From the IMG/VR virus record IMGVR_UViG_3300022929_000153, positions 1 through 28,136 of that record: a stretch of 28,136 nucleotides of DNA. The stretch is one strand, 5' to 3'. The stretch is from a virus. The notes under the pieces are model-generated. The model was not told the DNA's origin, searched no databases, and worked only from the letters and a program-made list of their open reading frames with translations. The first letter of the stretch is position 1. Each line of letters starts with the position of its first letter. The translations under genes and the position numbers were made by a program. Shown piece by piece: positions 7,273 through 14,942 of this stretch.

Positions 7273-7603
7273 CTCTATCCGCCTTAGCCAACCTGTCGGT
7301 GTGCATAAGTTGTGGTACACCTAATATAGTCTTAAGAAGGGTATCTTGTCTAATTATCTCGTTGTCTACAGATCTTACTCTGTCTATAAGAGCCACTAAA
7401 ATACCGTGTTGTGAATCTAGTTTTTGGCCAAGTCGTTGTTCTATTTCTGATATTTGTGCAGAAACTTTTTCATCAAGTACATCAACTTTAGTTTCCATAC
7501 CATCAATAATTTTATTGATCAGCTTCCAGATAAATAAACCTAAACCAATAGCTGCTGCTATGGGAAAACCTACTTCGTTTATGAGTTGTACCGCGGAGTC
7601 CAT
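7253..7603 (-). CDS. Membrane-anchored coiled-coil protein, holin-like candidate
   Basis: 116 residues: one N-terminal transmembrane helix (about residues 10-30, VGFPIAAAIGLGLFIWKLI) followed by a long amphipathic coiled coil (DVLDEKVSAQISEIEQRL) and a charged tail rich in Asp, Arg and Lys. Similar small proteins with a glycine/alanine-rich N-terminal helix sit near lysis genes in many phages, and some are called BhlA-type holins; that is inference here. ATG 7603 directly abuts the previous stop. It is immediately upstream of csgF, so the curli-like genes are translated from the same message. Confidence 0.6.
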   Translation of the reverse strand: MDSAVQLINEVGFPIAAAIGLGLFIWKLINKIIDGMETKVDVLDEKVSAQISEIEQRLGQKLDSQHGILVALIDRVRSVDNEIIRQDTLLKTILGVPQLMHTDRLAKADRDDQRKD

Positions 7604-7786
7604 TTAGATCAGCTCCGCAATTACAATAGCTCCTACAATAAATGGATAAACGGCCCAGATCATGTTTTCAAGTTTATCAAAACGTTTTGATCCATCCTCA
7701 AGTCTTTTATCAATACTTTTATATAAAGCTCTACACTCTCTTTCGTGAGCTTCGATTTTATTTAAAGCATCTTTTACTGTTGCCAT
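7604..7786 (-). CDS. Small XhlA-like protein with C-terminal membrane helix
   Basis: 60 residues: N-terminal helical, charged part (KIEAHERECRALYKSIDKRL) and a C-terminal transmembrane helix (MIWAVYPFIVGAIVIAELI). The layout, with Y-x-x-I-D-x-R-L-x-D-G before the membrane helix, recalls XhlA-type haemolysin/holin-associated proteins. It starts at an ATG that shares a base with the previous stop (TAATG) and ends directly before the next ATG. Function in lysis is inferred from topology and neighbours. Confidence 0.6.
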   Translation of the reverse strand: MATVKDALNKIEAHERECRALYKSIDKRLEDGSKRFDKLENMIWAVYPFIVGAIVIAELI

Positions 7787-7977
7787 TAGTCACTACCTGT
7801 ATTGTCATAAAATTTTTTTGGTCTGCCTCTTTTCTTAACCCTTTTGGTAGTATAGGCTTCATTGACATCTAGAGTAGATTTATCATCTGCAACATAATGT
7901 CCTTTTTTGTTTCTGGCTCTTACTTTTACTCTTTCAGTGCCAGTAACCTTATCCCAAAATTTAGCTAAAATACCCAT
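7786..7977 (-). CDS. Small basic protein of unknown function
   Basis: 63 residues, strongly basic, with a KKRGRPKKFYDN segment near the C-terminus that resembles an AT-hook (R-G-R-P) and could touch DNA minor groove or nucleoprotein. No membrane helix or signal. The ATG is one base after the previous stop and the stop overlaps the next ATG (TAATG), so it is a genuine operon member. I do not recognise a family; an AT-hook in a late-block gene is the only functional hint. Confidence 0.6.
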   Translation of the reverse strand: MGILAKFWDKVTGTERVKVRARNKKGHYVADDKSTLDVNEAYTTKRVKKRGRPKKFYDNTGSD

Positions 7978-7978
7978 C

Positions 7979-8140
7979 TTAATTACCTTTGTCTTTAGCC
8001 TTCATTATGTTTAGTGCTAATAGATCTATAAACTTATAGAGTTTACCAATCCAGGCATCATCCTTTGGCGTAGGTGTAGTAGCTGCGATTAGAGATGCAA
8101 CTGTAACGATTGTGGTTACCCACATAATTATATCTGCCAT
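7979..8140 (-). CDS. Small membrane protein, holin-like candidate
   Basis: 53 residues: one hydrophobic helix (IIMWVTTIVTVASLIAATTP, about 4-23) followed by PKDDAWIGKLYKFIDLLALN and a basic tail. One N-terminal membrane segment, short length and position at the head of the holin-like/curli/lysis series fit a small holin or antiholin; proteins of this form recur in marine phages. The ATG at 8140 shares a base with the previous stop (TAATG). Below usual ORF length cut-offs but supported by overlap on both sides. Confidence 0.65.
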   Translation of the reverse strand: MADIIMWVTTIVTVASLIAATTPTPKDDAWIGKLYKFIDLLALNIMKAKDKGN

Positions 8141-8334
8141 TATTCATCTTCCTCTGGTTGTGGATCTTCTTCAAGATCCTGGGTTTCTTCTGGATCAGCA
8201 AACTCTTTGAGTTGCTCAACCACCTCTTTTCTTAGTATAGCAACAGACTCTAGTTCTTCGCCATTCCAAGTACCTCTTTTTGCTGCTACATCAATGAGCT
8301 GTAGCATGCCTAATAAAAATTGTTTTTGATCCAT
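8140..8334 (-). CDS. Small acidic-tailed phage protein
   Basis: 64 residues, predicted helical, with a strongly acidic C-terminal half (PEETQDLEEDPQPEEDE). GGAGACGATA before the ATG at 8334 gives a strong ribosome site. It starts a run of tightly overlapping genes that continues to lysozyme. No recognised domain; the acidic tail may mediate protein contact. A GATC at its start (8328) is the last before the GATC-free block. Confidence 0.6.
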   Translation of the reverse strand: MDQKQFLLGMLQLIDVAAKRGTWNGEELESVAILRKEVVEQLKEFADPEETQDLEEDPQPEEDE

Positions 8335-8363
8335 TATCGTCTCCTTGTTTTATATTATTAAAA

Positions 8364-8708
8364 TTAACTACTTAAAGTTTTAGTGACGCTAGACGGACTA
8401 ATCTTTTCAGCTATTTGTGCGTCTAATCCTGACTTAAGACTGGTTACTTCGTCACTACCCATGGCAGCTTCTACCCAACCTTGTACATCACTAGCTGTTA
8501 AATTAGACCATAAAGTAAAACTAGATAAATCACTAGTATCTAAACCTTGTGTTCCATAAACAGTAGCTGTCTGATTATTACCATTGCTATCTTGATTAGC
8601 GTCATCTTCTGCGGTTAGTCTCCAATGCACGTTGTGTACTACGTTAGACTTAGAGCCTACAGTTTTAGTATCACAAGTATTTACATCCCAAGTATATGAT
8701 ATTGCCAT
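8364..8708 (-). CDS. Conserved small phage protein near tail fibre
   Basis: 114 residues, no signal or membrane helix. N-terminal AISYTWDVNTCDTKTV then beta-rich part, and a C-terminal segment (TASDVQGWVEAAMGSDEVTS) predicted helical. Proteins starting with this kind of TWDV segment are common in marine phages beside tail-fibre genes, function unknown to me. AAAAGGAGAATAAAA before the ATG at 8708 is a good ribosome site. It sits in the 2.6 kb block without GATC sites, so it may have travelled with the tail fibre. Confidence 0.65.
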   Translation of the reverse strand: MAISYTWDVNTCDTKTVGSKSNVVHNVHWRLTAEDDANQDSNGNNQTATVYGTQGLDTSDLSSFTLWSNLTASDVQGWVEAAMGSDEVTSLKSGLDAQIAEKISPSSVTKTLSS

Positions 8709-8710
8709 TT

Positions 8711-9016
8711 TTATTCTCCTTTTTCTAATAATTCAAGTTGCTCTTTTGGAAAATAATTGTGAGCATCTTGTTGTTGTATTATTCTTAATTTTTTCAATAA
8801 TTCTTTATCGTCTGAAATAATTGCATCTATTGAGTTGTAACCTTTTTCTATGGCTACTGCAACTCTAAGACCTCCGTTATAAAGTTGGTCGTTTAAAACT
8901 AAAATTGGATGAACTATCTCTTGTTTAAGTAAAGTATAAAACCTATTAAAACGAGCAAATTTAGGAGCAGCATCTAAAGCTGTTTTGCTACCTATTTTTA
9001 AATCTTTAAAACTCAT
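8711..9016 (-). CDS. ParB-like-fold small protein, possible tail-fibre companion
   Basis: 101 residues from the ATG at 9016; a TTG at 9064 would add 16 residues and overlap the tail fibre gene by 20 bases, and neither start has a clear ribosome site. The centre, VHPILVLNDQLYNGGLRVAV followed by AIEKGYNSIDAII, resembles the ParB/sulfiredoxin pattern (I-x-V-x-x-x-G-x-R-x-x-x-A-x-x-x-G), which suggests an NTPase or nuclease fold. That is a weak similarity by eye. Placement right after the S74 tail fibre and inside the GATC-free block suggests co-inheritance with the fibre. Function unknown. Confidence 0.55.
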   Translation of the reverse strand: MSFKDLKIGSKTALDAAPKFARFNRFYTLLKQEIVHPILVLNDQLYNGGLRVAVAIEKGYNSIDAIISDDKELLKKLRIIQQQDAHNYFPKEQLELLEKGE

Positions 9017-9044
9017 AGTATGTGTTTTATACCCGTAATTTTTT

Positions 9045-11333
9045 TTAGTTTTTAAATGTTTCAATTTCTTTTTTTAATTCTTCTATTTGTTCTTGTTGTT
9101 CTTGTATAGCTTTGATTAAATAAGGTGTAAGTTTTCCGTAATCAATACTCCAAGGGTGTTTTTTAAAATCTTCTTGTCCCTCTACAACAACATTAGGTAT
9201 GATTTCATTTAGTTCTTGGGCAATCATACCAGTGGTAGTTATATCGTTACCTATATAATTAAAGTCTCTTACTTCTATTTGTTTTATTTTTTCTAATTGA
9301 CTTCCTGTGTCTACAATATTTTCTTTTAGTCTTCTATCTGAAGATGTATTAAATGAAACTGTTTGATTACCTGTACCACTAATACTTCCTTGAGTAGCAG
9401 TTTGGTCTGTAAAAAGAACATAATTAGCTGAAGTATATGAAATATCTGAATCAAAAGATAGTTCTAAAATAACAGAACCTCCTTCAACAGAGGTATCTTG
9501 GTCAGCAAAAACAACCATAGGGAAAGCTGAATTTGAACCACCTGCTACACCAAATTTGTTTACATTACCTGCTGTACCAATAGCTCTAGTTGTAGTTCCT
9601 AAGAGCATGATTCCATCAGCATCAATACGCATTCTTTCTGTATCGTTGGTATTAAATCTTAAAGAACCAGTTGACCTTCCATCACCATCAATACTTGTAT
9701 ATGCTGCTGTTGCAGAATCTTGTTGTAAAAATCCTAATCTTGCTAAATTATTTGTACTATTGTTTCTTAAAGCTATAGCATGGTTACCACCAGCAGTACC
9801 TGATTGAACAGTCAATGGATAGCTTGAAGTAACCCCAATTCCAACGTTGCCTGAAGCATCAATACGCATTCTTTCTGTATAAGAAGTAGTATTAGCAAAA
9901 ATTAAATTATCAGCAGTTGCATACATAGCAGCTTCTACATTGCCAGCATTATCAGTCCAAGCTAACCAACCTTCATTACCACCAGCACTTCTTCCTCTTA
10001 GTTTTAAAGCATTACCACCTGAAGTTGCTTGTATTTCTGTTGCAAAATCTGTTGGAGTACAGCCAACTCCTAATCTACCTGAACTATCAATACGCATTCT
10101 TTCTGCAAAATCTTCAGAATTATCTGTTGAAGTGTGGAAAGTTAAATACCCAGGAGCATCGCCTGAAGCTGCAATAGCATCACTACGCCCTATTATTCCA
10201 CTAGTAAGAAAACCTGCTGACCTAAATTGTATGCCAGAACCTCTATCTGCAGCATTTGCAGTATTATTACTAACTAAGTTATATACCACTCCGCTTCTTT
10301 GACCTTCTACAAAAATTCCTGCTAATGCATCTGAAGTTCCATTTGAGCCACTATCAACTTTTAACTGATATGTTCCTGCGGAGGTGTCTCCGATTGCTAC
10401 TTTGCCTGAAGAATCAATACGCATTCTTTCTGAACCATTGGTATTAACAGTAAAAGTATCGGCAGATTGAAAACCAAAAAAAGTATCTGTATCTCCTGTA
10501 TGATAAATGCTTGCTGGTATTACTAAGTTATTATTAAAAATAGCTGTACCAGCATCTGACATATCAAGGGTAAGGGCGGTAACATCAGCCCCACCATCAA
10601 TACCTCTGAATATTAAATCGCCATTGTTTTGAGATGAGCCGATTGTAAAATCAGAACCACTTAATAGAAAATTACCATGAGCAGTTCCACCATCTTTAAA
10701 AAATATATCCCCACCATCAGCATCAAGAGTAATATCTCCTGCTACATCTATAGTTAAATCGCCAGCATCTGAAATAGTAGAACCATTTATTGTTATATCG
10801 TCTACTGTAAGTGTTGTAAGCGTACCAAGACTTGTAATATTAGGTTGAGCTGCTGTAGTAAGAGTACCAGCTAAGTTTGTTGCTGTTAAAGTTCCGCTTG
10901 TATTAAGATCAGTAAAAGCGTCAACAACTGCTGCCCCAGATCCTGCTCCGTCTGAATAAATTACTTTTACATCTCCGTTAGGTATAGTTACGTTAGCTCC
11001 GCTACCTTGAGATATGTTGATTGATTGAGATCCAGATGTTGCGTTTTCTATAATCCAAATCTTTGATACGGTATTAGGTGCAATCGTAAGAGTCCTGGTA
11101 GCTGTTAAACTAGCTCCAGATGTTACTTTTAAATACAGACTTCTAGCTGGATCTGTTGCTCCGTCTGCTATTGTTGTTGTTGCATCTGCGTCTGATCCGA
11201 ATGAAGCCTCAGTACCGTAGCTGAAAGCTTCTGCTATTAATTCTAAATTGGTATTGGTTTCTGTACCCCAAGTACCACTGGATTCACCAGTGCCAATTTC
11301 TTTTAATCTTAAATCGTTTGTATATTCAGCCAT
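9045..11333 (-). CDS. Tail fibre with C-terminal S74 intramolecular chaperone
   Basis: 762-residue virion protein that binds the host surface. The N-terminus (EYTNDLRLKEIGTGESSGTWGTETN) is the segment marine phages use to attach fibres. The shaft is beta-rich with repeated ERMRIDSSG-type units (about five, each followed by VGIG-like strands). Residues about 660-762 form the S74 chaperone: SSDRRLKENI, TTGMIAQELNEIIPNVV, IDYGKLTPYLIKAIQEQQEQ, ending in a coiled coil. In the family the Ser-Asp at SSDRRLKEN is the self-cleavage site that releases the chaperone after trimerisation. Base usage changes near residue 142: everything downstream to 8332 lacks GATC, suggesting exchange of the receptor-binding part. 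Confidence 0.93.
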   Translation of the reverse strand: MAEYTNDLRLKEIGTGESSGTWGTETNTNLELIAEAFSYGTEASFGSDADATTTIADGATDPARSLYLKVTSGASLTATRTLTIAPNTVSKIWIIENATSGSQSINISQGSGANVTIPNGDVKVIYSDGAGSGAAVVDAFTDLNTSGTLTATNLAGTLTTAAQPNITSLGTLTTLTVDDITINGSTISDAGDLTIDVAGDITLDADGGDIFFKDGGTAHGNFLLSGSDFTIGSSQNNGDLIFRGIDGGADVTALTLDMSDAGTAIFNNNLVIPASIYHTGDTDTFFGFQSADTFTVNTNGSERMRIDSSGKVAIGDTSAGTYQLKVDSGSNGTSDALAGIFVEGQRSGVVYNLVSNNTANAADRGSGIQFRSAGFLTSGIIGRSDAIAASGDAPGYLTFHTSTDNSEDFAERMRIDSSGRLGVGCTPTDFATEIQATSGGNALKLRGRSAGGNEGWLAWTDNAGNVEAAMYATADNLIFANTTSYTERMRIDASGNVGIGVTSSYPLTVQSGTAGGNHAIALRNNSTNNLARLGFLQQDSATAAYTSIDGDGRSTGSLRFNTNDTERMRIDADGIMLLGTTTRAIGTAGNVNKFGVAGGSNSAFPMVVFADQDTSVEGGSVILELSFDSDISYTSANYVLFTDQTATQGSISGTGNQTVSFNTSSDRRLKENIVDTGSQLEKIKQIEVRDFNYIGNDITTTGMIAQELNEIIPNVVVEGQEDFKKHPWSIDYGKLTPYLIKAIQEQQEQIEELKKEIETFKN

Positions 11334-11353
11334 ACGTTATGTCCTCTAAATTG

Positions 11354-12145
11354 TCACGCCGCGTCTCTGCCAGCGTCTATTGTAGTATAGTTTGGAGATT
11401 GACTTGTCGCAACCTCAGAATAGCCAGGTGTTTGCGAAGTCGTAATCTCTGAATAGTTCGGTGTTTGATCGGTATCTATCTCGCCGTAAACCAAAATAAA
11501 GCCTGGAGCGGATGTAATAGATACTCCAGTAACATCTACGTCTGCTGCGGCCGTCGGTGCAATAGATCCGTTGGCACTTGTTATTGCCTGGCCAGTAAGT
11601 TGAATGGTAATACCAAAGGTAATGGTTGGTGTGCCCAGAGCAGAAGTTGCGGCCTGGCCATCTGGAGTAACATTGGCAGCTGCATTGGTAGTAACAGATC
11701 CGACGGCAGAAGTAATAGATCCAGCGGTGGTAACTGATACATCGGCATTGGCTTGCGGTGTGATGGAGCCAACTGCGCTGGTGGCTGCTACACCCGTTGG
11801 TGTGACATTAGCTATACCAGTAACAGTAAGAGATCCAACACCAGTGGTGGCTGCTTGACCTGTAACCGATACATCTGCTGCCGCGGCTACCGTCGGTGCT
11901 CCTAGAGCTGCGGTAGTTGCAATACCTGTTACCTGGACAATAGCTGCTGCAATGACTGTTGGTGCGCCAACACTTGCAGTTGCTGATTGGCCTGTCGGTG
12001 TGACATTAGCTTCAGCAACTATGGTGACGCTGCCGACGCTTGAGGTAATAACACCTACGGTTGTTACTTCTACAGGTAACGGCGTACCCCAGGCTGCTTC
12101 ACCCCAGGATCCTCTACCCCAACCTGTAAGAGTATTGTTGCTCAT
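11354..12145 (-). CDS. Repeat-rich structural protein
   Basis: 263 residues. The N-terminus (LTGWGRGSWGEAAWG) is a Trp-Gly motif common at the start of marine phage virion proteins. Residues 46-220 are eight imperfect units of about 22 residues with the pattern A-N/D-V-x-V/P-T-G-x-A-x-T-x-x-V/L-G-x-x-T. Residues 225-257 are three exact-length 11-residue units (TSQTPGYSEVA type). This should be an extended beta-strand fibre, perhaps a tail or head decoration. The ATG shares a base with the stop of the 46-residue gene (TAATG), with no other ribosome site. Almost no charged residues in the repeats. Role inferred from composition and from lying just before the tail fibre. Confidence 0.75.
   Translation of the reverse strand: MSNNTLTGWGRGSWGEAAWGTPLPVEVTTVGVITSSVGSVTIVAEANVTPTGQSATASVGAPTVIAAAIVQVTGIATTAALGAPTVAAAADVSVTGQAATTGVGSLTVTGIANVTPTGVAATSAVGSITPQANADVSVTTAGSITSAVGSVTTNAAANVTPDGQAATSALGTPTITFGITIQLTGQAITSANGSIAPTAAADVDVTGVSITSAPGFILVYGEIDTDQTPNYSEITTSQTPGYSEVATSQSPNYTTIDAGRDAA
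11375..11473 (-). repeat. Three 33-base tandem units in coding sequence
   Basis: Encodes three 11-residue units (TDQTPNYSEIT, TSQTPGYSEVA, TSQSPNYTTID) at the C-terminus of the repeat-rich structural protein. Unit length is constant while bases differ, so it is selected at protein level. Confidence 0.8.
11486..12010 (-). repeat. Eight ~66-base tandem units in coding sequence
   Basis: Encodes residues 46-220 of the structural protein as eight degenerate 22-residue units, each with a V-T-P/V-T-G turn and an A-T-S-A-V-G turn. One unit has an extra residue. DNA identity between units is moderate. Confidence 0.75.
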
Positions 12146-12285
12146 TAGCCGAGGTTGTCTCTTACTTCTTCGAGCTGCGTTTTAATTTTGTTAAGATCTT
12201 CTCTGACAGGATCTGTCATAAAATCCAGTGTTAGCATTGAATCGATTGTCGCGATAGCGCTTATTATTTTTTCTCTGTCGGTCAT
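12145..12285 (-). CDS. 46-residue phage protein
   Basis: A small helical, charged protein (begins MTDREKIISAIATIDSMLTL, ends LEEVRDNLG). It begins 5 bases after the stop of the RelA/SpoT-domain gene, and its stop overlaps the ATG of the repeat protein. The tight packing on both sides supports it as a real gene; GAGG lies about 10 bases before the ATG. No family recognised; could be a small chaperone or scaffold for its neighbours. Confidence 0.6.
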   Translation of the reverse strand: MTDREKIISAIATIDSMLTLDFMTDPVREDLNKIKTQLEEVRDNLG

Positions 12286-12289
12286 TGTG

Positions 12290-13630
12290 TTATTCTACCT
12301 CGAATATATCTACATCATTTGGGTTGTAGTTTTTTGTAAATTTTTGTAAACTATTATTGATGGAAAAATTTGATACATTATATTTTGCGTGGGAAGATGG
12401 TCCTGCTGTACTAACACCAGTCGGTGATGGTGATCTAGGATATTTTATATCTCCAGGTGCATCAAACTGGTCATTAGCAGAACCAAGCCAAGTTGCAGAC
12501 TTTTTCGTCGACGGCTCAAAAATGTCAAAAACATCGTTTGAAAAAACGTTTGGTGTCATTGGAGCTGATCTTCCAGAACTTCCAGCTGTAACATAACCGC
12601 CCTGGGCAAACTTCTTTACTTCTGATTTATAGAAATCTGGATCTATTTGATCCTTAGCTTCTTTGAATATTGTCTGCATTTCTTTATTCAAAGCCTCACC
12701 TTTAAGTCTTACATTTCTACTAATTGATGCTAATTCTTTTGAATCTGTTGGCATGCCTTTAGGAAACAAAGATCTAAACTCTTCGTAAAGCACATGGTTT
12801 TTATCACTAGCTCTCCACATAGGTGCGGTTATAATACCTACCTCGGCTACCAGGTTCTCACCGTTAGATCCAGTAAACTGAACGTTGAGCTTACGATCAA
12901 CAAAACCCTCTGGCTTTATATCGCGGCCCTTATCAAACAACTTATATTGTTTTTTCATAAGATCTACAACAGCTTCTTCTTCGGCTGGTGTATTAACCAC
13001 TATTCTAGTTCTAATTGGATCTGTCAGCTGCGTTACATCTTTGTCGTATTTGAGTCTGCTTTTTTCAACCATTCTAGGTATTTTTTTAACAGTTCCTATT
13101 TTTTGACCTGTAGCTGCATCAATCTTTGTAGTAAATTCTGGCAAAGTAGTTTCTAGGTTAAAACTTTTTGCAATATCGTCTATTTGTTGATTGAACTCTG
13201 GAGCCAATCTAACTGCACGATCGTACATCTTATTTGCGTCAGCTACAGGATTACCTGTATAAAGATCTTCCTGGTGTCTTGTTATTGCGTATCTTGGGTT
13301 GTCTGTTGGTAAACTTTGTATACCTTTTTTAAGCGGTTGTTTTGCAAGGTTTGCAAGCTCGCCAATTAAAGGTACAGCTGCGAGTCCAGATAAAGCTGCA
13401 ATACCAAGATTGCCAAAGCCTTGGCCAATATTACCTTCACGAAATTGTCTTGTTGCGTCGCGACCATACTTACCAGCTGCGGCAATATCCATGGCCATGC
13501 CTGGAGGAGTAAAGCCTGCTGCTACTTGGCCAAGAAAAGGTACGTTTTGCTCATAGCCTTCAACTGCAAGATCTAATAGATCTTTGTCGGCCGCACCACC
13601 TTCCTGGAATATGTCAATATCTTGATACAT
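12290..13630 (-). CDS. Probable ejected virion protein with RelA/SpoT-like domain
   Basis: 446 residues. N-terminal third is Gly/Ala-rich and partly hydrophobic (GFGNLGIAALSGLAAVPLIG, 71-90), as in phage proteins that pass through membranes. Residues about 135-290 read as a RelA/SpoT nucleotidyltransferase fold: basic segment with KKIPRMVEKSRLKY (182-195), metal Asp204 in LTDPIRTRIVV with Arg207/209, a Phe-Val-Asp segment in place of the GYxSLH motif, and the second acidic residue Glu263 in VAEVGIIT, then H279 and a YEEF helix. This is the ATP:nucleotide pyrophosphokinase core of (p)ppGpp synthetases and of polyvalent phage proteins. The C-terminal 100 residues are disordered. No signal peptide. 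Enzymatic activity is inference; the GYxSLH part is degenerate. Confidence 0.7.
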   Translation of the reverse strand: MYQDIDIFQEGGAADKDLLDLAVEGYEQNVPFLGQVAAGFTPPGMAMDIAAAGKYGRDATRQFREGNIGQGFGNLGIAALSGLAAVPLIGELANLAKQPLKKGIQSLPTDNPRYAITRHQEDLYTGNPVADANKMYDRAVRLAPEFNQQIDDIAKSFNLETTLPEFTTKIDAATGQKIGTVKKIPRMVEKSRLKYDKDVTQLTDPIRTRIVVNTPAEEEAVVDLMKKQYKLFDKGRDIKPEGFVDRKLNVQFTGSNGENLVAEVGIITAPMWRASDKNHVLYEEFRSLFPKGMPTDSKELASISRNVRLKGEALNKEMQTIFKEAKDQIDPDFYKSEVKKFAQGGYVTAGSSGRSAPMTPNVFSNDVFDIFEPSTKKSATWLGSANDQFDAPGDIKYPRSPSPTGVSTAGPSSHAKYNVSNFSINNSLQKFTKNYNPNDVDIFEVE

Positions 13631-13661
13631 TCCATGATTATAACCAAATCTCTAAGATTTT

Positions 13662-14450
13662 CTATTCGTGAAGGCCTTGGAATTTTCTCTTGAGAATCCT
13701 CTGGACTTTGTGATACGGAAAGTCCTCGTATCCAGGGTGAGAATTTTGGATCTGAGTCGCTATCTTCCTGGCACCCAAACCTCTCTCTCTAAGCGCTTTG
13801 ATATGTCTTAGGACCGCTTGTTCCTCTGGAACTGGCACCAGCTTAGTTCTTCTTCTGCTACCAGATTCGTCGTATTCTTTTTTATAGCCAAAAGGTGTCT
13901 TGCCACCGATCGAGTAACCTTTTTCTGCGTAGACCAGCTTGCCACCGTTAAGCCTAGACATAATCATTTCTCTCTCGATCTCGGCGAACTGCGCCATGTT
14001 GGTCACTAGGTTTTGGTTAGCTATTCTGGTCATATCCATTTTTGCTGCTAGGCCCGTTTGTTCTTTTTGTTTGGGTAGAACCACTGGTATGTCTGCAAAC
14101 ATATCGCAGAAGTAAAGTGTGATCCCAGTCTCTTCCAGAGTAGGAATCATGTTGACCATTTCTAAAAAGGATCTTGCAAGCCTGTCGAGCTTGGTTGCTA
14201 CTATCACGTCGTTTGCGTCCATAGTATCGGTCAGCTCCCTGGAGCCTGGCCTTTCGAGTAATGGCTTCATGCCACTTATCCCAGCGTCGGTAAAGAACTT
14301 GTCAACTTTCCTGCCGCCAAACTTGTTGGCCACAAACTCTTCAATCGACTTCTTTTGCTCCTCTAGGGAAGATCCATCCCTGGCCTGTTGCTCAGACGAT
14401 ACTCTGATATAGCCGTAGATATTGTTTACTTGTTTTCTTGGTTCAATCAT
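13662..14450 (-). CDS. Serine recombinase (resolvase/integrase family)
   Basis: Site-specific DNA recombinase of 262 residues. N-terminal resolvase domain: YGYIRVSSEQQ (catalytic Ser18), VIVATKLDRLARS with the conserved Asp-Arg-Leu-Ala-Arg, and the IEREMIMSRLNGG helix. C-terminal part (PFGYKK, then EEQAVLRHIKALRERGLGAR) is the Recombinase/HTH DNA-binding region, shorter than in large serine integrases. It may integrate the phage genome, resolve, or invert a segment; no obvious att core or invertible segment with paired repeats is seen nearby. ATG 14450 has GGAGG six bases upstream and overlaps the preceding gene by 8. It is the last of five genes in a leftward early-type operon starting near 15.69 kb. 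Confidence 0.92.
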   Translation of the reverse strand: MIEPRKQVNNIYGYIRVSSEQQARDGSSLEEQKKSIEEFVANKFGGRKVDKFFTDAGISGMKPLLERPGSRELTDTMDANDVIVATKLDRLARSFLEMVNMIPTLEETGITLYFCDMFADIPVVLPKQKEQTGLAAKMDMTRIANQNLVTNMAQFAEIEREMIMSRLNGGKLVYAEKGYSIGGKTPFGYKKEYDESGSRRRTKLVPVPEEQAVLRHIKALRERGLGARKIATQIQNSHPGYEDFPYHKVQRILKRKFQGLHE

Positions 14451-14592
14451 GTTTTCCTCCAGTTATTGTTCCGCTTGTTGCATATTTTGGTAAAACTATT
14501 TCACCAGTAGACACTGCTACAAGTCTTTTACCTTTTTTGTGTTTTGAAACTATGCGTGATTTTGATAAAAAAAACATTGGTTTAAATTTCAT
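14443..14592 (-). CDS. Small basic protein upstream of the recombinase
   Basis: 49 residues, basic (KSRIVSKHKKGKRLVAVSTG), no known domain. The ATG at 14592 follows AGGAGGCAGC and overlaps the previous stop as ATGA; a longer reading is possible but lacks this ribosome site. The end overlaps the recombinase start by 8 bases and carries the recombinase ribosome site (GGAGG) inside its last codons, so their translation is linked. It may be an accessory factor of the recombinase; this is a guess from position. Confidence 0.6.
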   Translation of the reverse strand: MKFKPMFFLSKSRIVSKHKKGKRLVAVSTGEIVLPKYATSGTITGGKHD

Positions 14593-14942
14593 GCTGCCTC
14601 CTGTAGATATTGATTTTTGTATTCTTGAAGTTTTTTTATAACCTTGGGCCCTGTATTTTTCTGCCAAGGTGAATGAGTATTGTTGCTTAGGTGTTTAATT
14701 ACAGTGTCAATAGTATCTAGCTTGTAGTCTAGCTCGGTAACATTGTTACTTTTTGAAACGCAGGGAGATCTGAGTCCGATACTTGGTGCATGGAAAGTAA
14801 ATCCAGCACAAAGTCCTTGTGTGGTATTTGCAAATTCAAAACACATTGCAAGTTTATAGCTTTTTGGAAAGTCTAGGGTTTCATATTCTGGATTCGTGAC
14901 AACCCCGTATTCATTTTTTATATAATCTTTTTTGTTTTTCAT
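14589..14942 (-). CDS. Phage protein of unknown function
   Basis: 117 residues, soluble, mixed alpha/beta, with Cys residues (AMCFEFANTT, GLCAGF, SPCVSK). I do not recognise a family. ATG at 14942 preceded by AAGGAGGCAGC and overlapping the previous stop as ATGA. Its own last codons (QEAA) are encoded by the same SD-plus-start cassette that serves the next gene. Part of the leftward operon ending with the recombinase. Confidence 0.7.
   Translation of the reverse strand: MKNKKDYIKNEYGVVTNPEYETLDFPKSYKLAMCFEFANTTQGLCAGFTFHAPSIGLRSPCVSKSNNVTELDYKLDTIDTVIKHLSNNTHSPWQKNTGPKVIKKLQEYKNQYLQEAA

Noticed and set aside
9556-10302. Two rightward ORFs opposite the tail fibre
   Set aside because: Shadows of the repeated ERMRIDSSG segments; low-complexity Leu/Pro/Ala-rich reading with no start signals.
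11465-12145. Repeats in the structural gene as a possible CRISPR array
   Set aside because: Units are contiguous, degenerate and in frame with a coding region, without spacers.
12357-12596. Rightward ORF of 79 residues beginning MMEKFDTLYF
   Set aside because: Lies entirely antisense to the C-terminal part of the RelA/SpoT-domain gene, with no ribosome site.
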